Notes: generated by a model not told the origin, from the letters alone. Shown: positions 54,401-63,773, numbered from the stretch's first letter. The stretch is 64,000 nucleotides of DNA from Larimichthys crocea (GCF_000972845.2 NC_040016.1:13226701-13290700); one strand, 5' to 3'. Numbers and translations: made by a program.

Positions 54401-57400
54401 ATCTAATGAACACCGTCTCTCTCCGTCTGCTTTGCAGGGCAGAGGTGGTGCTCGGAAACATCATAAAGAAGAAAGGATGGAGGTATGAGGCACACTTTAA
54501 TTGAGTTTGCCAGTTTTTAATTTCCGTCCCAGCTAGCGCCTCTAATCGTGTATCATCTCTGTCCTCGCACATCTCTGGGGAGGCTGTGCGTTGTGAACTG
54601 GAACGGTAAGGTAGAGAGATGAAAGATTGATGCGAGCAGCCGTGCCATGCCCACATTTCTGTCCCTCCTCAAAGATGCTGAATAATGGATGAACTTCTAG
54701 TGCCTTGTCTCCTACTTCGTCAGCCCTGGATTGACATTTCGATAGTTCTATCGGGTTTTTACGCCTACAACACTCACTCATTCACTGTTGCTGGCCAAGT
54801 CCGGGCACAGTCACACTTATTGAGGTGTGGGTGTGTGTGACATTGAGAGAATAAGGTAGAAATGCATGATTATGATGTGTAGGAGCTTTTCTTTCTCAAG
54901 CTGAGGTTTGTAAAGCTCTCTGTAGGCTGTTTTTTTTTTTTGCTGTAATTCTGCATGTTCAGGTATTATAACAGATCTGTTTCCATTCTCCATTTTTCAG
55001 ACGCTCAAGTCTGGTGATAACAACAAAGATCTTCTGGGGTGGAAAGTAAGTTTCGTCTGGTTGCTTCTTTGACTTAAGCATGAGAAACGATCCTCCTGTA
55101 TAATTTTTCTCGACCTGTTTGATGCTTCTGGTAATGGGATCATGTGTCATCCAAACTGATCTGTCGTAACGTACTTTCAATAAAGATAAAACATTTATTA
55201 GATGATATTTCACCAAGGATGCATGGGACAGTTCCAGTCATATTTCAGGTTATTGTTTATAACATAAGGTCTTTTTTTTTTTTGCTTGTTTTTTTTTGTA
55301 GAGCGGAGACTGAAAGAGGTTTATCCCGAAAACACATTATAGAAGGTAAAGTCGGAGCAGATTAAATGCTGACACTGCAACAACTAAATACTTTAATTAG
55401 TTGTTTTGGCTGAAGGGAATCAAAGCTGCACTTTCAATAATTGACACACAGTTTGGGTTATTAGCATTAGACGTATCAGACAATAAACCTGTGACTATTA
55501 CTTACTGACTGTGGTGCTTATTTCCAGGTTTAAAGGCCTCTCTAGAAAGACTGCAGTTAGACTATGTGGATGTGGTTTTTGCAAATAGACCGGACCCGAA
55601 TACACCGATGGAAGGTAATTATAATAATAATTTTCTTCCCATCTCACGTGTTTAACTATGTTTTGTCATGTTTTACATAGAAAAAAATGCATCTCTTTTC
55701 TGTCTCTATGACTACTGCAACATGAAGACTCAAATATACAAACCTCTTGTTACTGAAATATCTATTTTTAAATGCTGCATGTTGTCCTGGTGCTTCCACC
55801 TCCACAGTCAGAATGAGGGTAGATACTGATGCTGGAGACCTTTAAATGGCAGAGTGCTAACTGTGTGTGGGCTCAGTTGGTCTCACAGTATGCATCTGCT
55901 CCCGTGTCAGAGTTCCCCTTTGGGTTAGAGTTCGGGCAGAGGTCACCTTCCTGCCTTCAGTTTGATGCTTCACTCGCTCTGACTCTTTCACAATACTTTA
56001 GTGTCTCGTTAGTCCGCAGTAGCTGGTGTTGTCTGATGTAAAAGTCGAGGCAATTCTTTTGCCCATCTGCCCTTTTTTGAAAGGCTGCACACAGTTCACA
56101 TGGACAGCTTTGAGTCTATTTCTTCAAGCCCACAGTCGTTAGACCATCTGGTATGTTTTCATTCAGGCAATAGCTGAAGGGCAGAAACACAGGGTGAAGA
56201 GGAGGTGAGCTGCTGTCCTGTCTTTTTACAGAGAAACCCTCTTAAGACGAGCACCCACTACGCCACACTACCCGTCTTGGTCTTCTGAGATTTTTCAGAA
56301 ATCAGCTAGATAAGTAGATGGATGGATGGATGATTATTAAGGGTCGACACACCCGTGTTTTATTACGCTGTGGTGCTCCTGATCTTGTCTAGGACACCCT
56401 GATTGTTATCTAACGTAATATTTTGCCCGAATGAAGCGAATCATCACTAATACGGAAATTAAACTTGGTGATGTGAGGTTATATTCGCCGTCACACGAGG
56501 TCAGAAATGGCTGTAAACTGAAATTCCCTCTCTGATGGCTATAAATAAAATATAGTGATGTGTTGACAAAATAACAGAAGATTAATGCAGCCTGATGGGC
56601 ACATTAACGGAAAGAAACATCTAATCCCTGATGCACTTTTCATTTTATAGACCAACCATATGTACATATATTTAATCCTTTGTGCTAAAAATGCACAAAC
56701 TGTAGCACATTTTGTCAACATTGTAAAAAAGACGTCGTCTTTTCATTTATTTCACTGCAGCATGTTACAGATCAGAAAAAATGACCTCTGTGGGTTTTTA
56801 ACATGAATGTCGTTCAAGTGTGCCTTGTCACCCTCATCAGAACGAAGCACTCATCACTCTGATTATCATAATCAGCTTTTCCACTTGTCTCCTGAATGGC
56901 CCGATAGTCCATTTGGATTGCAAATGCACCTTTTTATAATAATAATGAACAAACAGCTCAGACACACGTACAACCACTTTGTCCGCTCGATAGAGAAAAA
57001 CTGTAGAGGAAATACTATTCTGTAAACACAACACTGTGACTCCAGTAGTGTTTTTTTAAATATTTTTTAATAATTCTTGTGTCTTTGTACTTGTAGAAAC
57101 GGTTCGAGCAATGACCCATGTGATAAACCAAGGCATGGCCATGTACTGGGGAACATCCCGCTGGAGCCCGATGGAGATAATGGTGAGACTGTCTAAAAAA
57201 GCCAGACCTTGCTGTATTCTCTCTTTTCCTATTCTTGATGTTCTGTATCAGAACACTGCACTGTGTATGAGTCTAATCTTGTTTATTTATTCTCATGTTT
57301 TCCTTTAGGAAGCGTACTCTGTGGCGCGACAGTTCAACCAGATTCCTCCCATCTGTGAGCAGGCTGAGTACCACATGTTCCAGAGAGAGAAGGTGGAGGT

Positions 57401-60400
57401 GCAGCTACCTGAGCTCTTCCATAAGATAGGTGAGTGTTTATTTCTTTAAGACATAAAATAAGGATTACAGTTCTGTAAAGAAGTAAATCATCATAGTGTC
57501 AGTGATGGTTTTAATGATGGTCACATATTTTCCTCGTCAGGTGTGGGGGCCATGACGTGGTCACCACTGGCCTGTGGGATCATCTCAGGGAAATACGACG
57601 GCAGGGTGCCTCCGTACTCTCGGGCCTCTCTGAAGGTAGACGAACCTCGCTCACTTCTGTTTCCTGTCTTTTAACGCCCCCCCCCCTCCTGCTCGGATCA
57701 TCTGTGCTGGTGTCACTGTTTTCCATGTTTCCGCTACTGGTTGTTTGTTTGTTTTGATGTGTGTGTTTGTGTCTTTCAGGTTCTGTAACTCTGTGCACAC
57801 CCCATATCTGTGTGTTTTCAGTGCCATGTCGACGCCATGCACTCTTCCCAAGCAGCACTGTTTGACGCCATTTGCCAGCTGGCGTCAGCTTAACGCGTTT
57901 TAATGCACGCACATGAGCGCACACAATACATGTGCATAATAACTGCATAAACAGTCACAGCGCAGCATGTGTACATATTTATTTTGATATGTTTGTTTTT
58001 AATTTGGCATTAAACTAAAAATAGATCATTTAAATTGATGAATTGTGAAGCAGTTCAGTGTTAATTCAGGCAACTCGTATGTGACCTAGAAACATTTTTT
58101 GAAAGACTTTTGTTTCCCTCTAAGCATAACGAAACTACACAGCCATAATAATTGAACCTTTAATGAGGAGGAGAAGCTGTTTTAATGATTTAATTCAGTG
58201 AGCACAACCCCAGAGCAATATTTCACTTAGAGCAGCCACAGATTACACGTTATGTCAAATCAGGTTATTAAAAATTTTGAACTCCTTCATCACACAGAAG
58301 CTACCACCTGACCTAACGCAGTGATGTGTCTGTGTAGTGGAGTGGCATGTTGTGTATCTGTGGATTGTGTGTCAGTGACAGTGACTCTCCTGGCTCATGA
58401 AACTAGTTCTCCATGTCGGTGTTGTGCAGTAATTTTAACAGACGTGTGTGTAATGTGCTTCCTGTGTTGCTTGTAGATGTTTGTGGCGCTTTAAACTTCG
58501 TACTGGTTTCTAACTTGTTACTAATGGCATTATGGTATAGCTCCTGATGCTTGATACTAAATAAAGATTACTGATTTGACAGCAGGTTAACAGGTACAGT
58601 AAGAGTCCGTTTTAAATAGAGAATTATTCTTCTAATGTTTGTAACTTTGTAATCATAATAATGAACTATGAATTCAAGTGTAGCTGTAGCTGTGTTTCCC
58701 TGGCTGAGTTGTAGACGGCAGGAGACAGAGTCACTTGTTTAAAAACAAGCCCTGGTGACACAGGAGCTGCAGGGCAGCGGTGTGAGCAGGGCTGTGTTTT
58801 TGAGCAGGTGTGCTGTGTTTTCGACAGGGTTACCAGTGGTTGAAGGACAAGATCTTGAGCGAGGAGGGCCGGCGTCAGCAGGCGAAGTTGAAAGAGCTGC
58901 AGGCAATCGCGGAGCGGCTGGGCTGCACTCTGCCCCAACTCGCCATCGGTACGCAGATACACTCTGCCGCTCTCTCTCTTTCTGTCTGTCTGTCCGTCCC
59001 TCTGCCTCGGACGGGCCGAGGTCAGCGACGCTCTCGCAGCCGCCTGGTGTGACTGTTGGTGTGTTGTCACGTGTGTTTCTGTGCTGTTCTGAGTGGAGTT
59101 TTTAAAAAAGACATTAATGAGACAATTCATGTAGGAAACAAGTAAATGTATTCTGTCATGAATACATTAATGCAGTAATGTAAATATGAACATTAGGAAT
59201 GCAAACATGTTTACAGTTTATATTTGTACATACAGCTCTGTGCTTCTGCTGGGTGTTAACATGAATTTAACAGTTTCCAGTGTCAGCATTAAAACAGCAT
59301 CCCCGACATAAATCCAGCGAGTGGCCAATATCGATTTTACTGCTGGGCCGGAAAGTGAGAATGTGCAAACCCCAAAGACGCACACTCCTGCGAGAGCTGT
59401 TAAAGCGTCAGACATTAGGGACGCAGCGAGTAAATCTAGGACTTCCTCTCCTATCTGTGCACAGATCGCAGCAAATTTTTCACCCTGGCAGTAACGCAGT
59501 GTCATAGATTTAGGTTTCACGGCCCATTAGTGGACACCCTCATCTCTGACAATTACCATAAATCCTTCCAGCGCTCCTGAAGGCAGCGCAGGAGATTAAT
59601 GTCCACCGCGTTAGTCCACTACATCAACTGTGGCACTCCGGTATTGAATAAAAACTGTATAAAAACATCTGCCTTTGGTGTGATACTGAAGCCTGGTGCT
59701 CCTGGTAAATTCAGGAGTGAGATAATGGCTGTGAGAGGAAGAAAAGAGGTAAAAGATGTTGTGTCAAGACCAGTGAAAGACCTTAAACTGTTGTTATTTA
59801 TGGCCGTATTTTCATGTTGGTGGAAGATTTGTGTGAAATCATAATCCCACTATTTTTACAACAAAATTCTCCATCCCTTTATGGTGTAATCTGCTTACAA
59901 GAGCATTTTCCTGAATTGCAAAAGCATGTGGTCGTATTGCATAATACAGCTCGCAATTATAATAGCACAGTAAACAGATGAGGTTTGCACGGAGAGATCA
60001 CACGAAAAGTGTTTCCTGCATTTTATTAGCAGAGCGGGATTTGGCTAAGAACATTTTGAGGCACTTGTACTTGAATATTCTCATTTTATTCAGCTTTATC
60101 AACTCAACTTCTCTTACACGGACGGGCTGTAGTTTCTGCTTCTCTAGATTTACTTCACGTAGCACTGATCTGATGTGCCAGGTTGACTCAAATAATGATC
60201 TTATTAAGCAGATCAGGATACTCCGACGACATGACTGATTGAATACAGTTTCTCTTCTCTCTTCTCTGTCATTTAAAAATTCTGCATTTCTTCAGTTGCT
60301 GTGACAGCCATAGTTTCTAAACTTAGTAGAGGAGAGTGCTGGTATCAGATCAATGCTCAGCTCAGGGCGTCCCAGGTGATACTGAGATATTGGTATCAGT

Positions 60401-62216
60401 TTTTGTAGGAGCAAAGTCGTAACGCACATTAAATGAAACAGGAGAAACTCTGCTACAAGCGCATGTAAGTCATATTTACACACAACAACGCTACAACTGC
60501 ATCATTTCATAGAAATACTTGTAAACATGTGAATTTTTATTAGGCAGAAATGAAATCTTTCATTTGTTAAATAACTAAAATGTTTAAATAACTCAAATCT
60601 TCTTAAAATGCTGCTTACATGTTAATAAGTTAGTAAATAAGCTAATTATTTATTTACTGGGGTGTGTAAAGGATCTTGTTAAAGTTTGTTTGTGTGTGGA
60701 CAGGAAATATGTTGCAGGAGTTTCCATGTTTCATCGGGATGTTTGAGTCAGTTTGTGTGTGTGAGTCAGGATTGTGTTGTGTGTGTGTGTGTGTGACTGT
60801 AATCATGGTGGGGGTGTCATTGCTGTTTACTGGTCTCCTGCAGCGTGGTGCCTACGGAACGAGGGGGTGAGCTCTGTCCTTTTAGGGGCGTCCAACACCG
60901 ACCAGCTGATGGAGAACATAGGAGCAATACAGGTGAGGCCACAAAATGTGTGTGTGTGCGTGTGTGCGTGCGTGTGTGTGTTTTGTGTGTGCACGTGTTT
61001 GTCGTCCTGCAGAGCAAATCAGCGGTTTAATTTGTGAAGATGTGACCTGACCGCTTTCATCAGGCCCCCCTTGTATTCATGCCTTACAGTCCGTAACAGC
61101 AGCCTCATCTCCTGGGTACAGCTCGGCCTCTCAGGCAGTTTGCTGCCGCACGCTTGGGTGCTTTACTGTACCGAGTTAATAAGGTCAGCCGAGTATCAGT
61201 TGCCAGGGGGATTGAAGACAGGCTCACGGCCACTTCCTCTTCTCCTGATAAGATGCACTCTTTTAATGGGGTTTTCAGACTGGTGGGGGTTTACGTCCTC
61301 TCCTCACATCGTCTGGCCTGAAGTATTCTGCTCTATTATGATGCTTTTCATATCCTCCTACTATATATATCTATGTATGTGTGAGAGTGTGAGTGTACAC
61401 ACATTAGTATACTAGACATGTGCACAATATACATAGGCCTCCTCTCTCTTGGTACATTTGATATTTCTGTTTTGAAATGTTATGCTCACATTTCCCCGAG
61501 GGCTCAGCAGTTCTGCTTTTACTGGGAATTTTACATCACAGACCCTGAAATAGACGCACAGTCCGTCAGTCTGTAATGAGTACTTTTACCACAATAATAG
61601 TACATTTTGAAAATATTTTTACTCGACTTGAATTGAGTTTTTTGTATCGTGTGAAGTGTCTGAATGTAAAGTGTAATAATCCACACCTACAAATCAGCTG
61701 AGTCAGTAAAAGACGATACAAGAATACACACACAGATGGAATAAATCTAATAAATCTGCCTTTACACTTAATTTCACCTGTTGGGGTGCCATGGTAACTC
61801 ACCTGCTCGAGGTTGTGCCTCACGTTCAAAGGTTGTGAGCCGGGATCAAGTCCAACCTGTGTCCTCTTGTCACTCTTCAGTTGCTGCTATCAAATAAAAG
61901 TGACAACAAGCCTCCAAAATAATCATTTTTTGTATTAGTAGTAAAGAGCTGAAGGTTTAAAAGCCACAACAATGATGAGTCGCCCTTGAGTGCTATCTAG
62001 AGGCTGTGATGTGCAACTGCAGCCATTTTCTAAAGGACTGTTAAACAGCGATCAGACCCTCAGACGGTGAATGTAAAAAAAACAAAAAAAACAGAAGTCA
62101 CCTTTTGTGTCTCTCCCCTCTCGCAGGTTCTTCCAAAGTTGTCGTCGTCCATCACACACGAGGTGGACAGCATCCTGGGGAACAAGCCGTACAGTAAAAA
62201 GGACTACCGCTCCTAA
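14789..62216 (+). CDS. kcnab2: kcnab2, Kvbeta2 potassium channel beta subunit (spliced gene, whole coding span)
   Basis: Kvbeta2 is a cytosolic NADPH-binding aldo-keto reductase-fold protein. It forms a tetramer docked under the T1 domains of Kv1 channels and affects their trafficking, axonal targeting and gating. Fifteen coding exons (14789-14865, 17453-17494 and thirteen common exons from 49635 to 62216) join in frame to 1104 nt, which is 367 codons plus stop and equals the usual mammalian Kvbeta2 length. In that numbering Asp85, Tyr90, Lys118 and Asn158 (catalytic set), Ser188, Arg189, Gln214, Lys254, Arg264, Gly323, Ser325, Gln329, Glu332 and Asn333 (cofactor contacts) are all present. 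All introns are GT-AG. Kvbeta2 rather than Kvbeta1 or Kvbeta3 is indicated by the MYPESTT start, [21 protein letters not shown] and the [11 protein letters not shown] segment. Two more alternative first coding exons lie at 22616 and 36532. The coordinates include introns. Confidence 0.97.
14866..17452. other. kcnab2 intron between MYPES exon and cassette exon
   Basis: AT-rich intron. It contains the small inverted-repeat element at 15430-15759. I see no other coding or RNA feature. Confidence 0.7.
15430..15759. mobile_element. candidate nonautonomous DNA transposon (MITE)
   Basis: The left end GCTGTGTTTCTGCTGCAT (15431) is the reverse complement of the right end ATGCAGTGGAAACACAGC (15741-15758) with two mismatches. 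TCATA flanks both sides (15425-15429 and 15760-15764) as a possible target duplication. The interior has the palindrome GGTACCAGGTACTT and no transposase ORF. At about 330 bp it fits a fish MITE; the superfamily is not resolved. Confidence 0.6.
17453..17494 (+). CDS. kcnab2: kcnab2 42-nt cassette exon (14 residues)
   Basis: This exon is flanked by TCTTCAG and GTACCT. Joined to the first exon it gives [15 protein letters not shown]. It is exactly 42 nt and begins and ends in the same phase, so skipping keeps frame and joins MIY directly to RNLGKSG. A Kvbeta2 isoform lacking these 14 residues is known in mammals. Ser31-Pro-Lys-Arg fits a Cdk consensus and would be present only in the cassette-included form. 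Confidence 0.92.
17495..22500. other. kcnab2 intron between cassette exon and the TATA-like element
   Basis: AT-rich intron without a supported exon. It holds a GT microsatellite and a TATA-plus-donor arrangement near 20681, both listed separately. Confidence 0.6.
20292..20326. repeat. GT microsatellite
   Basis: Interrupted GT dinucleotide run in the intron. Confidence 0.85.
22501..22508 (+). promoter_or_regulatory. TATA-like element upstream of the long alternative first exon
   Basis: TATTTAAG lies about 115 bases upstream of the ATG at 22616, at the left edge of a locally GC-rich stretch (about 22510-22900) that contrasts with the AT-rich introns around it. A start site about 30 bases downstream would give a 5'UTR of roughly 85 nt. 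The pattern is seen directly; promoter function is inferred. Confidence 0.4.
22616..22989 (+). CDS. kcnab2: kcnab2 alternative first coding exon, long N-terminus (MFAGGYAGG...TGMKY)
   Basis: An open frame runs from ATG 22616 to the donor at 22990 (CAG|GTAAGA). An in-frame stop at 22517-22519 excludes a more upstream ATG. The exon encodes 124 residues plus two bases. With the common exons this gives a 452-residue protein and keeps frame (374 + 985 nt = 453 codons with stop). The first ~20 residues are rich in Gly, Pro and Arg. A Ser-rich stretch follows (about residues 37-49), then [11 protein letters not shown] and a charged, probably helical segment ([20 protein letters not shown]). The exon ends in TGMKY, the junction used by Kvbeta1 and Kvbeta3. 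A second in-frame ATG at 22766 has A at -3 and could give a 402-residue protein. I do not recognise this N-terminus from a named isoform. The donor, phase and ending make it a real exon. Confidence 0.85.
25902..25991. repeat. 45-bp tandem duplication with internal hairpin
   Basis: Two adjacent, essentially identical 45-bp units starting TTTAAGCGAATAATG. Each contains AATGAATT and AATTCATT around CTAGAA, an 8-bp perfect inverted repeat. Confidence 0.9.
27290..27355. repeat. fish interspersed repeat fragment
   Basis: Contains GTGAACGCAATATCCCATGA and GGAATTTCTTCAAATTTGG, a phrase I recognise as common in teleost genomic repeats. Only a short, diverged piece is present and the family is not assigned. 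Confidence 0.45.
36156..36531 (+). other. probable 5'UTR and promoter zone of the MQVS transcript
   Basis: The ball exon has no convincing pyrimidine-rich acceptor in front of it, so its 5'UTR probably continues upstream on the same exon. An AT-rich TATA-like string (TTTATTTATAG) sits near 36156 and another (TTAATTAAAAG) near 36487. The start site cannot be fixed from sequence alone. Confidence 0.3.
36532..36743 (+). CDS. kcnab2: kcnab2 alternative first coding exon, Kvbeta1.1-like inactivation-ball N-terminus
   Basis: ATG 36532 has A at -3 and an in-frame stop upstream at 36475-36477. The reading begins [17 protein letters not shown], continues through TEDRLNRQN and [13 protein letters not shown], and ends TGMKY plus two bases before donor GTAGGG. 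With the common exons it gives 398 residues. KCNAB1 and KCNAB3 proteins begin MQVSIACTE, with the same EDRL, KFR.VA..ARSLG (Kvbeta1) and TGMKYR landmarks. In Kvbeta1.1 this N-terminus is the ball that gives fast N-type inactivation, and Cys7 is its redox switch; Cys7 is kept here. The core downstream is Kvbeta2, so this is a ball-type isoform of the Kvbeta2 gene. Confidence 0.93.
40217..40240. repeat. poly-T tract
   Basis: Uninterrupted T run of 24 bases in the intron. Confidence 0.9.
41030..41088. repeat. CA microsatellite
   Basis: Uninterrupted run of about 29 CA units in the intron, likely polymorphic. Confidence 0.95.
43308..44631 (+). repeat. left arm of a large inverted repeat
   Basis: About 1.32 kb that matches the reverse complement of 44850-46166 along its length, with scattered substitutions and small indels. 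Identity looks like roughly 95% by eye. The arm ends where its partner meets the N gap, so its outer edge may be longer than seen. Confidence 0.9.
44632..44849. repeat. loop between the inverted arms
   Basis: About 218 bp of unpaired sequence. Bases 44641-44775 recur in direct orientation at 46352-46486 with two substitutions. Confidence 0.85.
44850..46166 (-). repeat. right arm of a large inverted repeat
   Basis: Reverse-complement partner of the left arm. It runs directly into the N gap at 46167. Small mirrored ORFs in both arms (around 43604 and 45870) share residues only because of the inversion and are not genes. Confidence 0.9.
46167..46176. other. assembly gap (10 N)
   Basis: The only run of N in the window, placed exactly at the outer end of the right inverted arm. 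Ten N is probably a placeholder rather than a measured length. Confidence 0.99.
46352..46486. repeat. second, direct copy of the inverted-repeat loop segment
   Basis: 135 bp matching 44641-44775 at equal length, with two differences. Flanking sequence on both sides differs from that of the loop. Confidence 0.9.
48282..48400. repeat. 119-nt poly-T tract
   Basis: Almost pure T with one G (48324) and one C (48332). Read on the minus strand it is poly(A), so it gives a meaningless poly-lysine ORF. It could be a retroposon tail or a slippage-expanded tract. Confidence 0.95.
48574..48599. repeat. CA microsatellite
   Basis: Run of about 13 CA units, followed by looser CA-rich sequence to about 48670. 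Confidence 0.9.
49635..49678 (+). CDS. kcnab2: kcnab2 common exon 1 of 13 ([15 protein letters not shown])
   Basis: Acceptor TTTTGACAG and donor GTAAGA. The first base completes the Arg codon supplied by any of the four upstream forms (with or without cassette, or either alternative first exon). It encodes the first beta-strand of the reductase barrel, residues 40-54 in the 367-residue numbering, and ends with one base of Gly55. Confidence 0.96.
50025..50062 (+). CDS. kcnab2: kcnab2 common exon 2 ([13 protein letters not shown])
   Basis: Acceptor CTCCGCAG and donor GTGAGA. It encodes residues 55-67, including Thr56, Trp57 and Gln63, which contact NADPH in Kvbeta2. It ends in phase 0. GGQITDE is the Kvbeta2 form; Kvbeta1 has GGQISDE. 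Confidence 0.96.
50353..50432 (+). CDS. kcnab2: kcnab2 common exon 3 ([27 protein letters not shown])
   Basis: Acceptor CTCAACAG and donor GTGAGT. It encodes residues 68-94. It carries Asp85 and the catalytic Tyr90 in the NLFDTAEVY motif, which is the aldo-keto reductase active-site signature. Confidence 0.97.
52627..52890. repeat. widespread teleost interspersed repeat
   Basis: Contains CCATTAGCTGGAACCCCGCT, CTATCCCAGCTGACTTT, GTCTTTGGACTGTGGGAGGA and GGGGAGAACATGCAAACTC in the order I know from fish genomes. It is somewhat decayed. I do not assign the transposon family. Confidence 0.7.
54167..54208. repeat. perfect 16-bp inverted repeat (hairpin)
   Basis: ATGTCACTCATTAGCA, a 10-base loop, then TGCTAATGAGTGACAT. 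The arms are perfectly complementary. It lies 229 bases upstream of common exon 4, inside the intron. Confidence 0.9.
54438..54482 (+). CDS. kcnab2: kcnab2 common exon 4 ([15 protein letters not shown])
   Basis: Acceptor CTTTGCAG and donor GTATGA, 45 nt. It encodes residues 95-108 plus parts of the flanking codons. [13 protein letters not shown] is the Kvbeta2 sequence; Kvbeta1 has [13 protein letters not shown]. Confidence 0.97.
55001..55045 (+). CDS. kcnab2: kcnab2 common exon 5 ([15 protein letters not shown])
   Basis: Acceptor TTTTTCAG and donor GTAAGT, 45 nt. It encodes residues 110-123, including catalytic Lys118 in ITTKIFWGG. Phe120 in KIFWGG marks Kvbeta2; Kvbeta1 has KLYWGG. Confidence 0.97.
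55302..55345 (+). CDS. kcnab2: kcnab2 common exon 6 ([15 protein letters not shown])
   Basis: The acceptor is a T-rich tract ending in GTAG and the donor is GTAAAG. The acceptor AG is at 55300-55301, so the exon opens with A, completing Lys124. It encodes residues 125-138 and one base of Gly139, identical to the mammalian sequence as I know it. Confidence 0.96.
55528..55614 (+). CDS. kcnab2: kcnab2 common exon 7 ([24 protein letters not shown]...)
   Basis: Acceptor TTTCCAG and donor GTAATT, 87 nt. It encodes residues 139-167, including active-site Asn158 in [18 protein letters not shown] is the Kvbeta2 version; Kvbeta1 has RPDSNTPMEE. Asp150 replaces the mammalian Glu, a conservative change. 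Confidence 0.97.
55615..57096. other. kcnab2 intron between common exons 7 and 8
   Basis: About 1.5 kb with a short GATG run near 56317-56332. Nothing else is supported. Confidence 0.7.
57097..57182 (+). CDS. kcnab2: kcnab2 common exon 8 ([23 protein letters not shown]...)
   Basis: Acceptor CTTGTAG and donor GTGAGA, 86 nt, ending in phase 0. It encodes residues 168-196, with the cofactor-binding Ser188-Arg189 in [16 protein letters not shown] is the Kvbeta2 version; Kvbeta1 has EIVRAMTHV. Confidence 0.97.
57309..57429 (+). CDS. kcnab2: kcnab2 common exon 9 ([24 protein letters not shown]...)
   Basis: Acceptor TCCTTTAG and donor GTGAGT, 121 nt. It encodes residues 197-236 plus one base of Gly237. 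It includes Gln214 (cofactor pocket) and the [17 protein letters not shown] stretch; LFHKIG with Phe is Kvbeta2-like, while Kvbeta1 has LYHKIG. Confidence 0.97.
57541..57635 (+). CDS. kcnab2: kcnab2 common exon 10 ([21 protein letters not shown]...)
   Basis: Acceptor CTCGTCAG and donor GTAGAC, 95 nt, ending in phase 0 after ASLK. It encodes residues 237-268. Trp243 to Cys248, Lys254 and Arg264 form the NADPH cradle characteristic of Kvbeta proteins, and all are present. Confidence 0.97.
57636..58827. other. kcnab2 intron between common exons 10 and 11
   Basis: About 1.2 kb. Two acceptor-like TTTCAG strings occur near 57774 and 57817, but no in-frame exon with Kvbeta sequence follows them. 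Confidence 0.7.
58828..58948 (+). CDS. kcnab2: kcnab2 common exon 11 ([20 protein letters not shown]...)
   Basis: Acceptor TTCGACAG and donor GTACGC, 121 nt. It encodes residues 269-308 plus one base of Ala309. This is the most diagnostic exon: [14 protein letters not shown] and [19 protein letters not shown] are Kvbeta2; Kvbeta1 has CYQWLKERIVSEEG. Confidence 0.97.
58949..60843. other. kcnab2 intron between common exons 11 and 12
   Basis: About 1.9 kb, AT-rich, ending with a GT microsatellite near 60775-60796. No other feature is supported. Confidence 0.7.
60775..60796. repeat. GT microsatellite
   Basis: GT run about 50 bases upstream of common exon 12. Confidence 0.85.
60844..60932 (+). 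CDS. kcnab2: kcnab2 common exon 12 ([25 protein letters not shown]...)
   Basis: Acceptor CTCCTGCAG and donor GTGAGG, 89 nt. It encodes residues 309-338, with the 2'-phosphate-binding group Gly323, Ser325, Gln329, Glu332 and Asn333. Microsatellite GT tracts sit just upstream and downstream in the introns. Confidence 0.97.
60933..62126. other. kcnab2 last intron
   Basis: About 1.2 kb, starting with an interrupted GT microsatellite (about 60947-60991). No coding feature is seen. Confidence 0.7.
62127..62216 (+). CDS. kcnab2: kcnab2 terminal coding exon 13 ([15 protein letters not shown]...KKDYRS stop)
   Basis: Acceptor CTCTCGCAG. It encodes residues 339-367 and ends in the invariant [11 protein letters not shown] followed by TAA at 62214-62216. 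The C-terminus is complete. Confidence 0.97.
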   Translation, partial: VLPKLSSSITHEVDSILGNKPYSKKDYRS

Positions 62217-63508
62217 CGCGTGGCACGGCCCCGCCCGGCAGGGCTGCACCCCGGGCTGCAGCCGCAGCGCCCCACCTTTGCCTGATCCTCTGTTTGCTTG
62301 AGCTTTTACTGAGTGAGACCCTGGCGCATGAGTCTGGCCACACCAAGGCCACCCAGGGCACCTCATTTAGAGTCACAGGGATAAGATAAGAGAAGGGGGG
62401 GAAAAAATACAGTCACCTCCAACGGGAAAAAGGAAGGGATTGACAAAGAAAGACATAGAGAGGTTAGGGATATGCGCTCATACTTAAAATCAGTTATACA
62501 TTCAATTCAGCTGAACGTATTTTAAAAAAACCGTAGACAAAAATATCTTTTTAAAAAAAATAAGCACACGCTTGCTTAGCAGCCAGATTTCTTTTTTGTT
62601 TTGTTTTTTTTGCTTTTTGTTTTTCTAAAACTGAATGCAACTAAAAGGAAGATTAAGTTCATACTGTATGAATATACGAGAACTACTCTGTTGCACATGT
62701 ACCATAGCCATGCATTTGTTCCTTGGACGTTCTGTTTACAAAACATGTGTGTACTGTACTGAGTGCGTCAAAGGTTTCTCTGACAAACCGTTTTGTTTGT
62801 GTTGTCGACATTATCAGTGTACGAGCCTCCTTCGCGGGCTTTAACAATCAGCACTTTAGTATTGTCAGTATCGGTGCGTGGAGGGTAGTTTAAAGGAGGG
62901 GAGAGGACGGGTATTACGGTAGTCTTATCTCACACAGCCATTGCACTATAGAATCATATGTCCTGATAATCCCCTCTCCTCGTCCTCCCTTTTGTGTCCT
63001 CCTCACTGGCAGTACGTTTGTCCAGCCCGACGCTCAGACGCTCCTGCTGTCTGAGCCGGGACGTCAGGGATGAGGAGGATGGAGACGCTCCTCCTCCTCC
63101 ATCATCCCAACCGTCCGTGATGATGTGTCAGGGCAACTCGTCTGCCACTGAAGAGATTATCTATTCATCACCCCACCCCCCCACCAACCTCTCTCTCTAA
63201 ACTCTAGGAGCTGCAGTCATGTTAAATCAAAACGCAGAGTCGTGCTTCACTGTGTTACCCAACCTCTTAACTGTACATGAAGTGGTCGTATCAGTGCTGG
63301 CTCCACATCTCATGGAAGAAAGAAAAATTCTCCTTTGATCAAATTGTGTTCAGGTATTTTGCCTTATTTACAGCTGCATCAGACTGCGCTGTGGGCTTTT
63401 AGCGTGGACGAGCAGCTCGGCCCCTTTCTTTGGCCGACTGGCCTCATGTGCTCAGTATACACGGGAACGCTGACTAGGGGAAGTGGTGTTTGTTGTGAGA
63501 GGAAGAGG

Positions 63509-63575
63509 TGGTGTGTGTGCGTGTGTGCGTGTGTGTGTGTGTGTGTGTGATAGTGTGTATGTGTGTGCGTGCGTC
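63509..63575. repeat. GT-rich microsatellite in the 3'UTR
   Basis: Interrupted GT/GC run in the presumed 3'UTR, so it would be transcribed as a GU-rich tract. Confidence 0.85.
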
Positions 63576-63751
63576 CAGTTAATCAGTGAGTGGCAGCAGC
63601 TCAGGGAACAGAGCAGGTGGTTTTAGTCGTGCGTTGGCGTGCACATGGTCAGGAGGTTGTATTTACTCGTCTGTCTTTCTTTCGTGCGTGGACACTGGGG
63701 AGGACCAGTGACATTTTTAGCGTGGCTTGAGCCAAAGATCTCCTCCTTCTA

Positions 63752-63773
63752 CTTCTTCTTCTTCTTCTTCTTC
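63752..63773. repeat. CTT microsatellite
   Basis: Seven CTT units in the presumed 3'UTR. Confidence 0.85.

Larger units (their letters stand above)
50433..54437. other. kcnab2 intron between common exons 3 and 4
   Basis: About 4 kb. It holds a fish repeat at 52627-52890 and a perfect hairpin at 54167-54208. I see no other supported feature. Confidence 0.7.

Noticed and set aside
57774..57900. Possible extra exon after TTTCAG strings between common exons 10 and 11
   Set aside because: The reading after these acceptors does not match Kvbeta, and ASLK joins GYQWLK directly as in the family.
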